Shown one piece after another: positions 7,200 to 13,866 of a stretch of DNA of 17,497 bases. Numbering within the stretch: position 1 is the stretch's first letter; each line of letters starts with the position of its first letter. Made by a program: the position numbers and the translations under genes. Source of the stretch: an uncultured Collinsella sp. (GTDB lineage Bacteria; Actinomycetota; Coriobacteriia; Coriobacteriales; Coriobacteriaceae); assembly GCA_934646865.1 (NCBI GenBank), contig CAKUEU010000036.1:1-17497 (forward strand). The letters are read 5' to 3'. Below the pieces are notes generated by a model. That model ran no database searches, had not been told where the DNA came from, and saw nothing but the letters and a program-made list of their open reading frames with translations.

Positions 7200-7685
7200 T
7201 TACTCAAATTGGAGCGCTGCGGCTTGCGCTGCCTGCATCACGCGCTGGAGCGGCACGTCGCGCTCGTGGGCGATGCGGGCGCAGTCCTCGTACTCGGGTG
7301 CCGCACGTTCGCTGCCGTCGGGCAGAGTCGCCACCTTTACGGCCACCTCGCCCCACGGCGTCGCCACCTGCTCAAAGCGACGCGGCAGGCAGACGCGCTC
7401 CATGACCTGGCGGCGAATGCCGTTGGTCGTGGTTTCCAAGAAGATAATCGTCTGCAGACGCTCGATATCCTCGTGGGAGCAGATCACCTGCAGCTGCCAG
7501 CCGGGGCGGCCTTTTTTGCAGTAGAGGGGCAGCCAGTGCACCTCGCGTGCACCGGCCTCGCGCAGACGGTCGGCGGCGTAGGCGAGCACCTCGGGCGATG
7601 CGTCATCGATGTCGCACTCCAGCTTGACGATGGTTTCGGGCGCATCGGTCTCGCGCGACAGCGGAGATGTACTTCCACGTTGCAT
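7200..7685 (-). CDS. LarC C-terminal domain (LarC2-like) stand-alone protein
   Basis: A 161-residue protein matching only the C-terminal half of LarC (DUF111), the enzyme that uses CTP to put nickel into the pincer cofactor of lactate racemase. Hallmarks are ECDIDDASPEVLAYAADRL (23-41), LPLYCKKGRPGWQLQVIC (52-69), ETTTNGIRR (84-92), TPWGEVAVKVATLPDG (109-124) and APEYEDCARIAHERDVPL (129-146). The N-terminal LarC1 half, LarB and LarE are not in the window. In some lactobacilli LarC1 and LarC2 are separate frames joined by ribosomal frameshifting. Here the stretch upstream (7686-8004) shows no LarC1 sequence, so this is a genuinely separate reading unit. The ATG at 7683-7685 has AAAGGA 10 bases upstream. 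An upstream ATG in frame, near 7811, has no site and would run through a palindrome. Confidence 0.82.
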   Translation of the reverse strand: MQRGSTSPLSRETDAPETIVKLECDIDDASPEVLAYAADRLREAGAREVHWLPLYCKKGRPGWQLQVICSHEDIERLQTIIFLETTTNGIRRQVMERVCLPRRFEQVATPWGEVAVKVATLPDGSERAAPEYEDCARIAHERDVPLQRVMQAAQAAALQFE

Positions 7686-7809
7686 ACGGTCCGGATCCTT
7701 TCCGCACGGGCTCGTTTTGTTCACCCAAACGCTAGCACATCGCGGGCGACGCGGGAGCGGCATCCTCGGATGGGCGCGACTTTCGTCCGTCGCCGTCCCC
7801 GCCCCGTCC

Positions 7810-7874
7810 AAACGTGTACGTCAGCCTCCAAACATGTCATTATTTGTCGGTTTTGGAGGCTGACGTACACGTTT
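7810..7874. repeat. Perfect 23-bp palindrome between divergent genes
   Basis: Bases 7810-7832 and 7852-7874 are exact reverse complements with a 19-base AT-rich centre. It is the only notable structure in the 319-base gap (7686-8004) between the larC2-like and PHP genes, which diverge. With no U-tract and no gene ending here, it is not a terminator. A repeat insertion or a large operator are the two obvious readings. Confidence 0.85.
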
Positions 7875-8004
7875 TGAGAGCGCAAGCGAGGCGCCACCGC
7901 ACACCGTCCGCCCTTTCCGCTCGATTTCGACTCACAGCGTACCCGGCGCATTGAGGGCCGCGCCGTTACAATGGAGCGGATTCGCCAAATGCAAAGGAGC
8001 CGCC

Positions 8005-8916
8005 ATGTCCGCATGCCCGCTGGTCGATTGCCATACCCATACCTCGTTTTCGGACGGGCATGCCTCGTTTGAGGAGAACGTCCGCGCCGCTGCCGCCGCC
8101 GGATGTCAGGTCATGGTCTCGACCGACCACCTCACCCTGCCCGCCAGCATGGATGCCAACTGCGAGGTACAGGTTGTCGAGGGCGACTTGCCGGCACATC
8201 GCCTGGCATTTGAGGACGCTCGCAAGCTCGCCACGCAAATCGCGCCGGAGCTCACCTTTATCTATGGTTTTGAATGCGATTGGTACGAGGGCTGCGAGCC
8301 TTTGGTTGAGCGCTGGTCCGAAGGCGCCATGGTGCGCCTGGGTAGCGTGCATTGGATTGGCGACCCCGGCGATATCATAGCAGGCGCAGCGGGCACGGCG
8401 GGGACGGAGAATGTCGTTCGCCCCGATACGCCCGATTCGCTCTGCGGTTGGATCGACGACGACACCAACCTGCATGTTTGGGAGAACCTGGGCGTGCGCG
8501 GCGTGTGGGAGCGCTATGTCGACGACTGGTGCCGCGCCTGCGAAAGCTCGCTCAACTTTGACGTGATGGCCCATCCCGACCTGGTCATGCGTTTTTCGAA
8601 GGAGGGCTTCGCGCCCGACTTCGACCCCGCGCCGTTCTGGGAGCAGATGGCCGAGTGCGCCCACGATACGGGTCGCCGCGTTGAGGTCTCGTCCGCCGCA
8701 CCGCGCAAGGGCCTCGGCGACTACTATCCCGCGACCGGCCTTTTGCGCTGTTTCGCTCACGCCGAGGTGCCGATCACCTTTGGCTCGGACGCGCACCGCG
8801 CCTGCGACATCTGCTGGAACATCCGCGAAGCCCAGGCCCACGCCTACGACTGCGGCTACCGAACCCTCGACATCCCCCACCCCACCGGCGAATGGGAATC
8901 CGCTCCCCTCGCTTAA
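8005..8916 (+). CDS. PHP-domain histidinol-phosphatase (HisK/HisJ type)
   Basis: A 303-residue PHP-fold phosphatase. Metal-binding motifs appear in the usual order: DCHTHTSFSDGH (8-19, with H10, H12 and D17), VSTDH (38-42), a GFECDW segment, GSVHWIGD, VMAHPDLVMRF and GSDAH near the C-terminus. The SVHWIG-type segment and overall length fit the HisK/HisJ branch, which removes phosphate from L-histidinol phosphate. The his operon ends convergently 101 bases away, and its HisB lacks a phosphatase domain, so this gene fills the one missing step. The ATG at 8005 has AAAGGAG 5 bases upstream. A TACAAT at 7967-7972 could be its -10, but no -35 is evident. Other PHP phosphoesterase activities are possible, but context makes HisK most likely. 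Confidence 0.87.
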   Translation: MSACPLVDCHTHTSFSDGHASFEENVRAAAAAGCQVMVSTDHLTLPASMDANCEVQVVEGDLPAHRLAFEDARKLATQIAPELTFIYGFECDWYEGCEPLVERWSEGAMVRLGSVHWIGDPGDIIAGAAGTAGTENVVRPDTPDSLCGWIDDDTNLHVWENLGVRGVWERYVDDWCRACESSLNFDVMAHPDLVMRFSKEGFAPDFDPAPFWEQMAECAHDTGRRVEVSSAAPRKGLGDYYPATGLLRCFAHAEVPITFGSDAHRACDICWNIREAQAHAYDCGYRTLDIPHPTGEWESAPLA

Positions 8917-8931
8917 CCCATCCCCTTCATC

Positions 8932-8998
8932 AGTTGCGGTGAAATAGGGACTGTTTGGCCCGATGAAACGCTTAAACAGTCCCTATTTCACCGCAACT
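8932..8998. repeat. Palindromic repeat, copy 2 (AGTTGCGGTG family)
   Basis: Perfect 25-bp arms (8932-8956 with 8974-8998) around a 17-base centre. The outer 16 bases match the palindrome at 2205-2271 apart from one base, while the inner 9 bases differ yet remain self-complementary. It lies between the convergent stops of the PHP gene (8916) and hisE (9018) and is the only hairpin there. It may serve as a 3' end or terminator for both, although it lacks a U-tract. Confidence 0.9.
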
Positions 8999-9017
8999 TA
9001 TGTGGGGTCAGGGTAGT

Positions 9018-9335
9018 TTAGTGGCGGCGGGCGTTGAGTTCGCCGGCTAGTTCGTCGAGGGTGATGCCGTAACGCTCGAGCGTTACGAGCAGGTGGTAGA
9101 TCAGGTCGCCGGCCTCGTAGCGAATGTGGTCGTGGTCGTTGTCCTTGCAGGCCATGATGACCTCGCTCGCCTCCTCGGCCAGCTTCTTGAGCAGCTCGTC
9201 CTCAACATCGGTCAGCAGACGAGCGGTGTAGCTCTCCTGCGGCGATGCGTCGCGACGACCGTGAATCACCTCGGCCAGACCCGTCAGCGTCTCGCCGATA
9301 TTTCCATCCTGAACACCTGCGGTGCGTACACCCAT
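9018..9335 (-). CDS. hisE: Phosphoribosyl-ATP pyrophosphatase
   Basis: A 105-residue all-helical enzyme that cuts PR-ATP to PR-AMP and pyrophosphate, the second step of histidine synthesis. Signatures are ESYTARLLTD (34-43), the acidic helix KKLAEEASEV (50-59), which binds magnesium in the MazG-like fold, and YEAGDLIYHLLVTLE (73-87). It is slightly longer than many HisE proteins at the N-terminus. The ATG at 9333-9335 has AAAGGA about 8 bases upstream. It is the last gene of the operon, 46 bases after hisI. In many bacteria hisI and hisE are fused; here they are separate. Confidence 0.96.
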   Translation of the reverse strand: MGVRTAGVQDGNIGETLTGLAEVIHGRRDASPQESYTARLLTDVEDELLKKLAEEASEVIMACKDNDHDHIRYEAGDLIYHLLVTLERYGITLDELAGELNARRH

Positions 9336-9381
9336 AGCCCAATCCTTTCCGTTTTGCCGAGCGCCTAGTAGAGCGCTTGCC

Positions 9382-9711
9382 CTAGGCGAGTTTCTTAAAG
9401 AAGCAGGTACGGTTGCCGGTGTGGCAAGCCGGGCCCGGAGAGTCCACCTTGACCAGCAGCGTATCGCTATCGCAATCGGCCCAGAGCTCCTTGACCTGTT
9501 GCATGTTGCCGCTCGTCGCGCCCTTGTTCCAGAGCTCCTGACGGCTACGGCTCCAAAACCACGTGGTCCCGGTCTTGAGCGTCAGCCCCACCGACTCCTC
9601 GTTCATCCAAGCAACCATAAGCACCTCGCCAGTGTCATATTGCTGAACCACACAAGGAATCAGCCCCTTGGCGTCATACTTAAGATCAGCTGGAGTAGTA
9701 ATTTCTCTCAT
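9382..9711 (-). CDS. hisI: Phosphoribosyl-AMP cyclohydrolase
   Basis: A 109-residue zinc and magnesium enzyme that opens the adenine ring of PR-AMP, the third step of the pathway. [13 protein letters not shown] (28-40), the [17 protein letters not shown] segment (53-69), DCDSDTLLV with acidic ligands D79, D81 and D83 (79-87), and [12 protein letters not shown] with C96 and C103 (93-104) are all typical. The ATG at 9709-9711 is where the domain starts, but the binding site is weak (GGGGAA). The gene is separated from hisF by 141 bases, the longest gap after hisZG-hisD in an otherwise tight operon. That gap contains an imperfect palindrome which could limit hisI translation. Confidence 0.95.
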   Translation of the reverse strand: MREITTPADLKYDAKGLIPCVVQQYDTGEVLMVAWMNEESVGLTLKTGTTWFWSRSRQELWNKGATSGNMQQVKELWADCDSDTLLVKVDSPGPACHTGNRTCFFKKLA

Positions 9712-9749
9712 TTCAATTCCCCAATTTAAACATCGCAGGTCGGCGAGGG

Positions 9750-9843
9750 TTGTCCAGGTGCCGCAGGTTGCCGCGAAAGAGGAGCGACGCGTACTTTGGT
9801 ACGCGAGCGACGGTTTGAGCGGCAAGATGCGGTGCCTGGGCAA
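9750..9843. repeat. Nested palindrome between hisF and hisI
   Basis: The outer arms 9750-9774 and 9819-9843 pair at 20 of 25 positions, with additional wobble possible. The inner arms 9788-9794 and 9799-9805 form a perfect 7-bp stem with a TTTG loop. The whole can fold as a long hairpin with a large internal loop in the his mRNA, ending 9 bases short of the hisF stop and 38 bases before the hisI start. Confidence 0.7.
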
Positions 9844-9852
9844 GCCGCAGCG

Positions 9853-10635
9853 CTAAAAGTCCAGCCGGACAGGGATTCCTTGGCTGGCCATATATTCCTT
9901 CACTTGGCGAATGCTGAAGGTTCCAAAGTGAAAGACGCTGGCCGCCAGCACGGCGTCGGCCTCCCCCTCGATCACGCCTTCGGCAAAATGCTCGAGCGTG
10001 CCCACGCCGCCGCTCGCGATGACGGGAATCGGCACGGCGCGCGCCACGGCGCGGGTGAGCGCCAGGTCAAAGCCAGCCTTGGTGCCGTCGCGATCCATAC
10101 TCGTAAGCAAGATCTCGCCGGCGCCGCGACGAGCCGCCTCCTCGGCCCATGCCACCGCATCGATGCCCGTGGCGTTGCGGCCGCCCGCCGTGAAGACCTC
10201 CCACTTGTCGGCACCCGGCTCGCCCGGCAGCCCCACACGCTTGGCATCGATCGCCACGACCACGGCCTGGCTGCCAAACGCCGCGGCCGCCTGGCTGATC
10301 AGCGACGGGTCACGCACGGCGGCAGAGTTGAGCGACACCTTATCGGCGCCGGCGGCAACCATGGTCCGCATGCCCGCCAGGTCGCGGAAGCCGCCGCCCA
10401 CGGTATAGGGAATAGCGAGCTCCTCAGCCGCGTGCGCCGCCATCTCGATGGTCGTCGCGCGGTTGTCGCTCGTCGCGGTGATGTCCAGGAACACGACCTC
10501 GTCCGCACCCTCGCGGTCGTAGGCGCGCGCCAGCTCCACCGGATCGCCCGCGTCGCGCAGGCTCACAAAGTTGACACCCTTGACCACACGGCCGTCCTTG
10601 ACGTCCAGGCAGGGAATCACGCGTTTGGTAAGCAT
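9853..10635 (-). CDS. hisF: Imidazole glycerol phosphate synthase, cyclase subunit
   Basis: A 260-residue (beta/alpha)8 barrel. It uses ammonia from HisH to turn PRFAR into imidazole glycerol phosphate and AICAR, the fifth step. The catalytic aspartates are D11 in [14 protein letters not shown] and D130 in VVAIDAKR. Phosphate-binding loops VGGGFRDL (79-86) and [10 protein letters not shown] are present. The conserved [13 protein letters not shown] (43-55) is intact. The ATG at 10633-10635 lies 3 bases past the hisA stop, and its GGGGAGGAG site overlaps the end of hisA. This gives tight coupling. Confidence 0.98.
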   Translation of the reverse strand: MLTKRVIPCLDVKDGRVVKGVNFVSLRDAGDPVELARAYDREGADEVVFLDITATSDNRATTIEMAAHAAEELAIPYTVGGGFRDLAGMRTMVAAGADKVSLNSAAVRDPSLISQAAAAFGSQAVVVAIDAKRVGLPGEPGADKWEVFTAGGRNATGIDAVAWAEEAARRGAGEILLTSMDRDGTKAGFDLALTRAVARAVPIPVIASGGVGTLEHFAEGVIEGEADAVLAASVFHFGTFSIRQVKEYMASQGIPVRLDF

Positions 10636-10638
10636 GGT

Positions 10639-11382
10639 TTACTCCTCCCCTCGGGCGGCGACCAGCGCCTGGGCCAGCGTAAAGTTGCCCTCGTAGAGCG
10701 CACGACCTGTGATGGCGCCTTCGATCGAATCCTCGCCCACCGCAGCAAGCGCGCGGATATCATCGAGCGTCGAGATGCCGCCCGACGCCACGACGGGAAA
10801 GCCCGCGACCTCGGCCACATGGCGATACGCCGCCACGTCGATGCCCGTCTGCATGCCGTCGCGCGCGATGTCGGTGTACACCAGATGCTTAAAGCCCAGC
10901 TCGGTAAGCTGCGCCACGGCATCATCGAGCGCCACGCCCGCGCCGTCGCGCCAGCCGTTTACCTTGACCTGGCCGTCACGCGCGGCAATGTCTGCCACGA
11001 GCAGCTCGCCAAAGCCGCGGGCCGCCACCTCGGCAAAGCCCGGCTCGGTCACGAGCACGGTGCCCAGCGCAATGCGACGCGCGCCGTAGCCGGCAAGCTC
11101 GTCGATGCGGGCGAGCGAGCGAACGCCGCCGCCCACGTCCACGGACAGACCGTCGACGTCGCAGATGGCCTTGATCGCCGCCGAGTTGGCCGCGCACGCG
11201 TCCTCGTCCTCGCCAAAGGCGGCGGACAGGTCGACAACGTGCACCCAGCTCGCGCCCTGCTCGGCAAACGAACGGGCCACGGCGACGGGGTCGTCGGAAT
11301 ATACCTTGCAGCGGCTGCGGTCGCCGCGCTCCAGGCGCACGACCTTGCCGCCGATCAAATCGATTGCGGGAAACAGGATCAT
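10639..11382 (-). CDS. hisA: ProFAR isomerase (phosphoribosylformimino-AICAR-P isomerase)
   Basis: A 247-residue (beta/alpha)8 barrel that isomerises ProFAR to PRFAR, the fourth step. FPAIDLIGGKVVRL carries the catalytic D8. VDVGGGVRSL (81-90), VADIAARDG with D131 (129-137) and the YTDIARDGMQTG segment (169-180) are typical. ASGGISTLDDI (199-209) is the second phosphate site. Some actinobacteria use one PriA enzyme for both HisA and TrpF. I cannot rule that out here by eye. The ATG (11380-11382) overlaps the hisH TGA as ATGA, with GAGGAGG 8 bases upstream inside hisH. A longer frame runs upstream through hisH but is only a shadow. Confidence 0.95.
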   Translation of the reverse strand: MILFPAIDLIGGKVVRLERGDRSRCKVYSDDPVAVARSFAEQGASWVHVVDLSAAFGEDEDACAANSAAIKAICDVDGLSVDVGGGVRSLARIDELAGYGARRIALGTVLVTEPGFAEVAARGFGELLVADIAARDGQVKVNGWRDGAGVALDDAVAQLTELGFKHLVYTDIARDGMQTGIDVAAYRHVAEVAGFPVVASGGISTLDDIRALAAVGEDSIEGAITGRALYEGNFTLAQALVAARGEE

Positions 11383-12080
11383 CGGCCGGCCTCCTCGACG
11401 ATGTTCACGAAGTTCTTCAGGATGCGCTGGCCCAGCGCGGAGGATTTCTCGGGATGGAACTGACAGCCCCACACGTTGCCGTGGCGCACGATGCACGGGA
11501 AGCTCCGCGTGTAGTGCGTACGTGCCAGAACGTCGGCGGCATCGGCGTCGTCGGCCACCGCGTAGCTGTGGGTGAAGTACATGTTGGCGCCCTCGGCAAA
11601 ACCGGCGAGCAGCGGATCGGCCGCGCCGGCGGGCGTCATGTGCACCTGGTCCCAGCCCACGTGCGGCACTTTCAGGCGACTCGACTCCAGGCGTGTGCAC
11701 GAACCGCGCATAATGCCCAGGCCATCAATCCAAGGGCCACCGGCTTGCTCGGAGGCATCGCCGTCCACGACCGCGCCCACGTCCGCAGGCACGCCCTCGT
11801 TGCCGCGCTCAAAAAACAGCTGAAGACCCAGGCAAATGCCGAGGAGCGGAGTTCCGGCGGCAACGGCATCGAGTACGGCTGCCTCCTCGCCGCTCTGGCG
11901 CATAAAGGCGATCGCGTCGTAGAACGCGCCCACGCCCGGGATGACCAAGCCGTCGGCACGGCGGATCTGGTCCGGATCGTCCGACGTGCAGGCGACGGCA
12001 CCGGCGCGCGCAAGCCCGCGCACGACGCTCGACAAGTTGCCCTTGTGGTAGTCGACCACCACGATCTTCGGTTCGCCCAC
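11379..12080 (-). CDS. hisH: Imidazole glycerol phosphate synthase, glutamine amidotransferase subunit
   Basis: A 233-residue class I glutaminase that frees ammonia for HisF. The nucleophile is C83 in LLGICLGLQLFF, and the rest of the triad is H209 and E211 in CQFHPEKSS. IPGVGAFYDA (47-56) is the oxyanion-loop region. I place the start at the GTG of 12078-12080, because AAGGAGGG (12085-12092) stands 4 bases upstream and the family sequence begins there (GEPKIVVVDY). A pair of ATGs 19 and 22 bases further upstream (12099-12104) would give up to 241 residues. They have no binding site and lie directly against the hairpin at 12107-12147. The stop overlaps the hisA start. Confidence 0.95.
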   Translation of the reverse strand: MGEPKIVVVDYHKGNLSSVVRGLARAGAVACTSDDPDQIRRADGLVIPGVGAFYDAIAFMRQSGEEAAVLDAVAAGTPLLGICLGLQLFFERGNEGVPADVGAVVDGDASEQAGGPWIDGLGIMRGSCTRLESSRLKVPHVGWDQVHMTPAGAADPLLAGFAEGANMYFTHSYAVADDADAADVLARTHYTRSFPCIVRHGNVWGCQFHPEKSSALGQRILKNFVNIVEEAGR

Positions 12081-12084
12081 GCGA

Positions 12085-12092
12085 CCCTCCTT
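12085..12092 (-). promoter_or_regulatory. hisH ribosome binding site (sets a GTG start)
   Basis: AAGGAGGG on the minus strand, 4 bases before the GTG at 12078-12080. It would lie inside the coding region if the upstream ATGs were used, so it argues for the GTG start. Confidence 0.75.
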
Positions 12093-12106
12093 TTTTCCCA
12101 TCATCC

Positions 12107-12147
12107 AAAACCACCACGAAGGTGCCTGTCCCCTTTGTGGTGGTTTT
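12107..12147. repeat. Hairpin repeat between hisB and hisH
   Basis: 16-base arms (12107-12122 with 12132-12147) pair with a single G-T on the plus strand (a C-A mismatch on the minus strand). The loop is only 9 bases. It lies in the 81-base gap between the hisB stop and hisH start. On the minus strand it ends in AAAACC...GGTTTT and then GGATGATGGG, with no U-run, so it is probably not a terminator. It could slow read-through or act as a processing or stability element within the his mRNA. Confidence 0.8.
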
Positions 12148-12161
12148 TGTCTTTGTTGCGG

Positions 12162-12749
12162 TTACAGTGAGCCCTTGGTGCTGGGGATGCCTTGCACGCG
12201 GGGGTCCAGCTCGCAGGCGTGGCGCATCGTGCGGCCCACGGCCTTAAAGGCGGCCTCGATAATGTGGTGCGAATTGCCACCCGCCAGCTCGCGCACGTGC
12301 AGCGTGAGCTTGGCATCGCGCGCAAAGGCGTAGAAGAACTCGACGGCCAGCTCGGTATCGAAGCTGCCCACGCGCTCAGTCGGCACGGGCAGCTCGCAAT
12401 AGGCCTGTCCGCGGCCCGAAATATCGACAGCGGCCATCACGAGCGTCTCGTCCATGGCAATCGCCGCGTCGGCAAAGCGCGTAATGCCCGCCTTGTCGCC
12501 CAACGCCTGGCAAAACGCCTCGCCCAGCACAATGCCCGTATCCTCGACGGTGTGGTGCGCGTCGACCTCCACATCGCCCACCGCATGCACCGTCAGATCG
12601 AACAGGCCATGGCGACCAAAGGCGTTGAGCATGTGGTCGAAAAACGGCACGCCGGTCGAGATATCGCACACGCCGCTTCCATCCAGGTCGAGCTTGACGA
12701 CAATGTCAGTCTCGCCCGTCTTGCGGGCCACCTCGGCATAGCGATCCAT
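12162..12749 (-). CDS. hisB: Imidazoleglycerol-phosphate dehydratase
   Basis: A 195-residue single-domain enzyme for the sixth step, imidazole glycerol phosphate to imidazole acetol phosphate. The manganese-binding signatures are PFFDHMLNAFGRHG (35-48), DAHHTVEDTGIVLGEAF (63-79) and the second histidine cluster GGNSHHIIEAAFKA (157-170). The HAD phosphatase domain fused at the N-terminus of E. coli HisB is absent, so histidinol phosphatase must come from another gene, probably the PHP gene at 8005. The ATG follows the hisC stop with no spacer (ATG-TAG-ATG), and its AAGGAGGAG site lies within the last codons of hisC. Confidence 0.98.
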   Translation of the reverse strand: MDRYAEVARKTGETDIVVKLDLDGSGVCDISTGVPFFDHMLNAFGRHGLFDLTVHAVGDVEVDAHHTVEDTGIVLGEAFCQALGDKAGITRFADAAIAMDETLVMAAVDISGRGQAYCELPVPTERVGSFDTELAVEFFYAFARDAKLTLHVRELAGGNSHHIIEAAFKAVGRTMRHACELDPRVQGIPSTKGSL

Positions 12750-13865
12750 CTACATCTCCTCCTTCACCAGCGCGGCAAACGCGTCCAGCACCTCTTCGTT
12801 TTCTTGCGGCGTGCCCACGGTAATGCGCAGGCAGTCCGCAAGGCCCGGAGCATAGCTAAAGTCGCGCACCAGAATGGAATACTCGTCGCGCAGGCGCTCG
12901 CGCACGCGCGTGGCGTGCGGGGTGCGCACGAGCAAAAAGTTCGCCGAGCTCGGCCATGCCTCCACCGGCAGACCAGCAGCACCTAACGCGAGCAGGGAAG
13001 CCAGCTCGCGATCGCGCTCGGCCGCGACCAGCTCCACCACGGGCGCATACGCATCGCGGGCACGCACGCAGGCAAGCGCCGCGGCCTGGCTCAGCACATT
13101 GACCGAGTAGATCTGGCGAATCGCCGCGAACACGTCGATGACCTCGGTCGCCGCAATCACATAGCCAAGGCGCGTGCCGGCGGCGCCGAACGCCTTGGAC
13201 AGCGTATGCAGAATCACCAGGTTGGGATGCTCGGCAATGAGCGCCTGCGCCGTGGTGTCCGCGCCAAACGAATCGTCGGCAAACTCGACATAGGCCTCGT
13301 CGACCATCACCATGCCGGGGCATGCATCGCACAGGGCCGCGACAAAGTCGAGCGAGGCCACGTCGCCCGTGGGATTGTTGGGCGAGGTGACGATCGCCAG
13401 GTTGCACTCGGGCGCGGCCGCAAGCACGGCCGCCTGGTCGAGCTCAAAGGTCTCCGGGTCGCGCCACACGTCGCGCACCTCGGTCTGGCACAGCGACGCA
13501 AAAAACGCGTACTCGCTAAAGCACGGCGGACAGTTGAGCAGGGTCCTCCCCACACCGCCAAACGCCAGCAGGTAGTTATAGAGCAGCTCATCGCCGCCGT
13601 TGCCCACGCAGATGTTCTCGCGCGCCACACCATGCCAGGCGGCCAGCTCGTCGCGCAGATCGTTTGACATGGGATCGGGGTAGCGGTTGAGCGGCGTGGC
13701 AGCGAGTGCCGCATCGACCGCTTCGCGCACGCCAGCCGGCACGGGATAGGTATTTTCGTTGGCCGAAAGGTTGATGCGCGTGGGCGTAAAGTTGGGATCA
13801 TAGGGCTCAATGCCAGCAAGGTAGGGCTGGACGAGCTCCTTCATGCGGGGCGTCAGCTCGGCCAT
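12750..13865 (-). CDS. hisC: Histidinol-phosphate aminotransferase
   Basis: A 371-residue fold-type I PLP enzyme for the seventh step, imidazole acetol phosphate plus glutamate to L-histidinol phosphate. INLSANENTYPVP (31-43), NRYPDP (60-65), VGNGGDELL (87-95), SPNNPTG (161-167), VDEAYVEF with D189 and Y192 (188-195) and TLSKAFGAAGTRLGY with the PLP lysine K224 (221-235) are all present. The ATG at 13863-13865 lies one base after the hisD stop and has GAGGAGG 7 bases upstream. The reading frame stays open further upstream, but those codons lie in hisD and are not the protein. Confidence 0.97.
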   Translation of the reverse strand: MAELTPRMKELVQPYLAGIEPYDPNFTPTRINLSANENTYPVPAGVREAVDAALAATPLNRYPDPMSNDLRDELAAWHGVARENICVGNGGDELLYNYLLAFGGVGRTLLNCPPCFSEYAFFASLCQTEVRDVWRDPETFELDQAAVLAAAPECNLAIVTSPNNPTGDVASLDFVAALCDACPGMVMVDEAYVEFADDSFGADTTAQALIAEHPNLVILHTLSKAFGAAGTRLGYVIAATEVIDVFAAIRQIYSVNVLSQAAALACVRARDAYAPVVELVAAERDRELASLLALGAAGLPVEAWPSSANFLLVRTPHATRVRERLRDEYSILVRDFSYAPGLADCLRITVGTPQENEEVLDAFAALVKEEM

Positions 13866-13866
13866 G

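Noticed and set aside
7686..7811. Longer start for the LarC2-like protein
   Set aside because: The added residues show no LarC similarity and would cross unlikely upstream sequence. The ATG at 7685 has an AAAGGA site.
7951..8004. TTG start extending the PHP protein by 18 residues
   Set aside because: It would include the likely -10 region and the AAAGGAG site that serves the ATG at 8005.
9796..11463. Long plus-strand open frame opposite hisF and hisA
   Set aside because: Same antisense effect; composition is shadow-like and hisF and hisA are certain.
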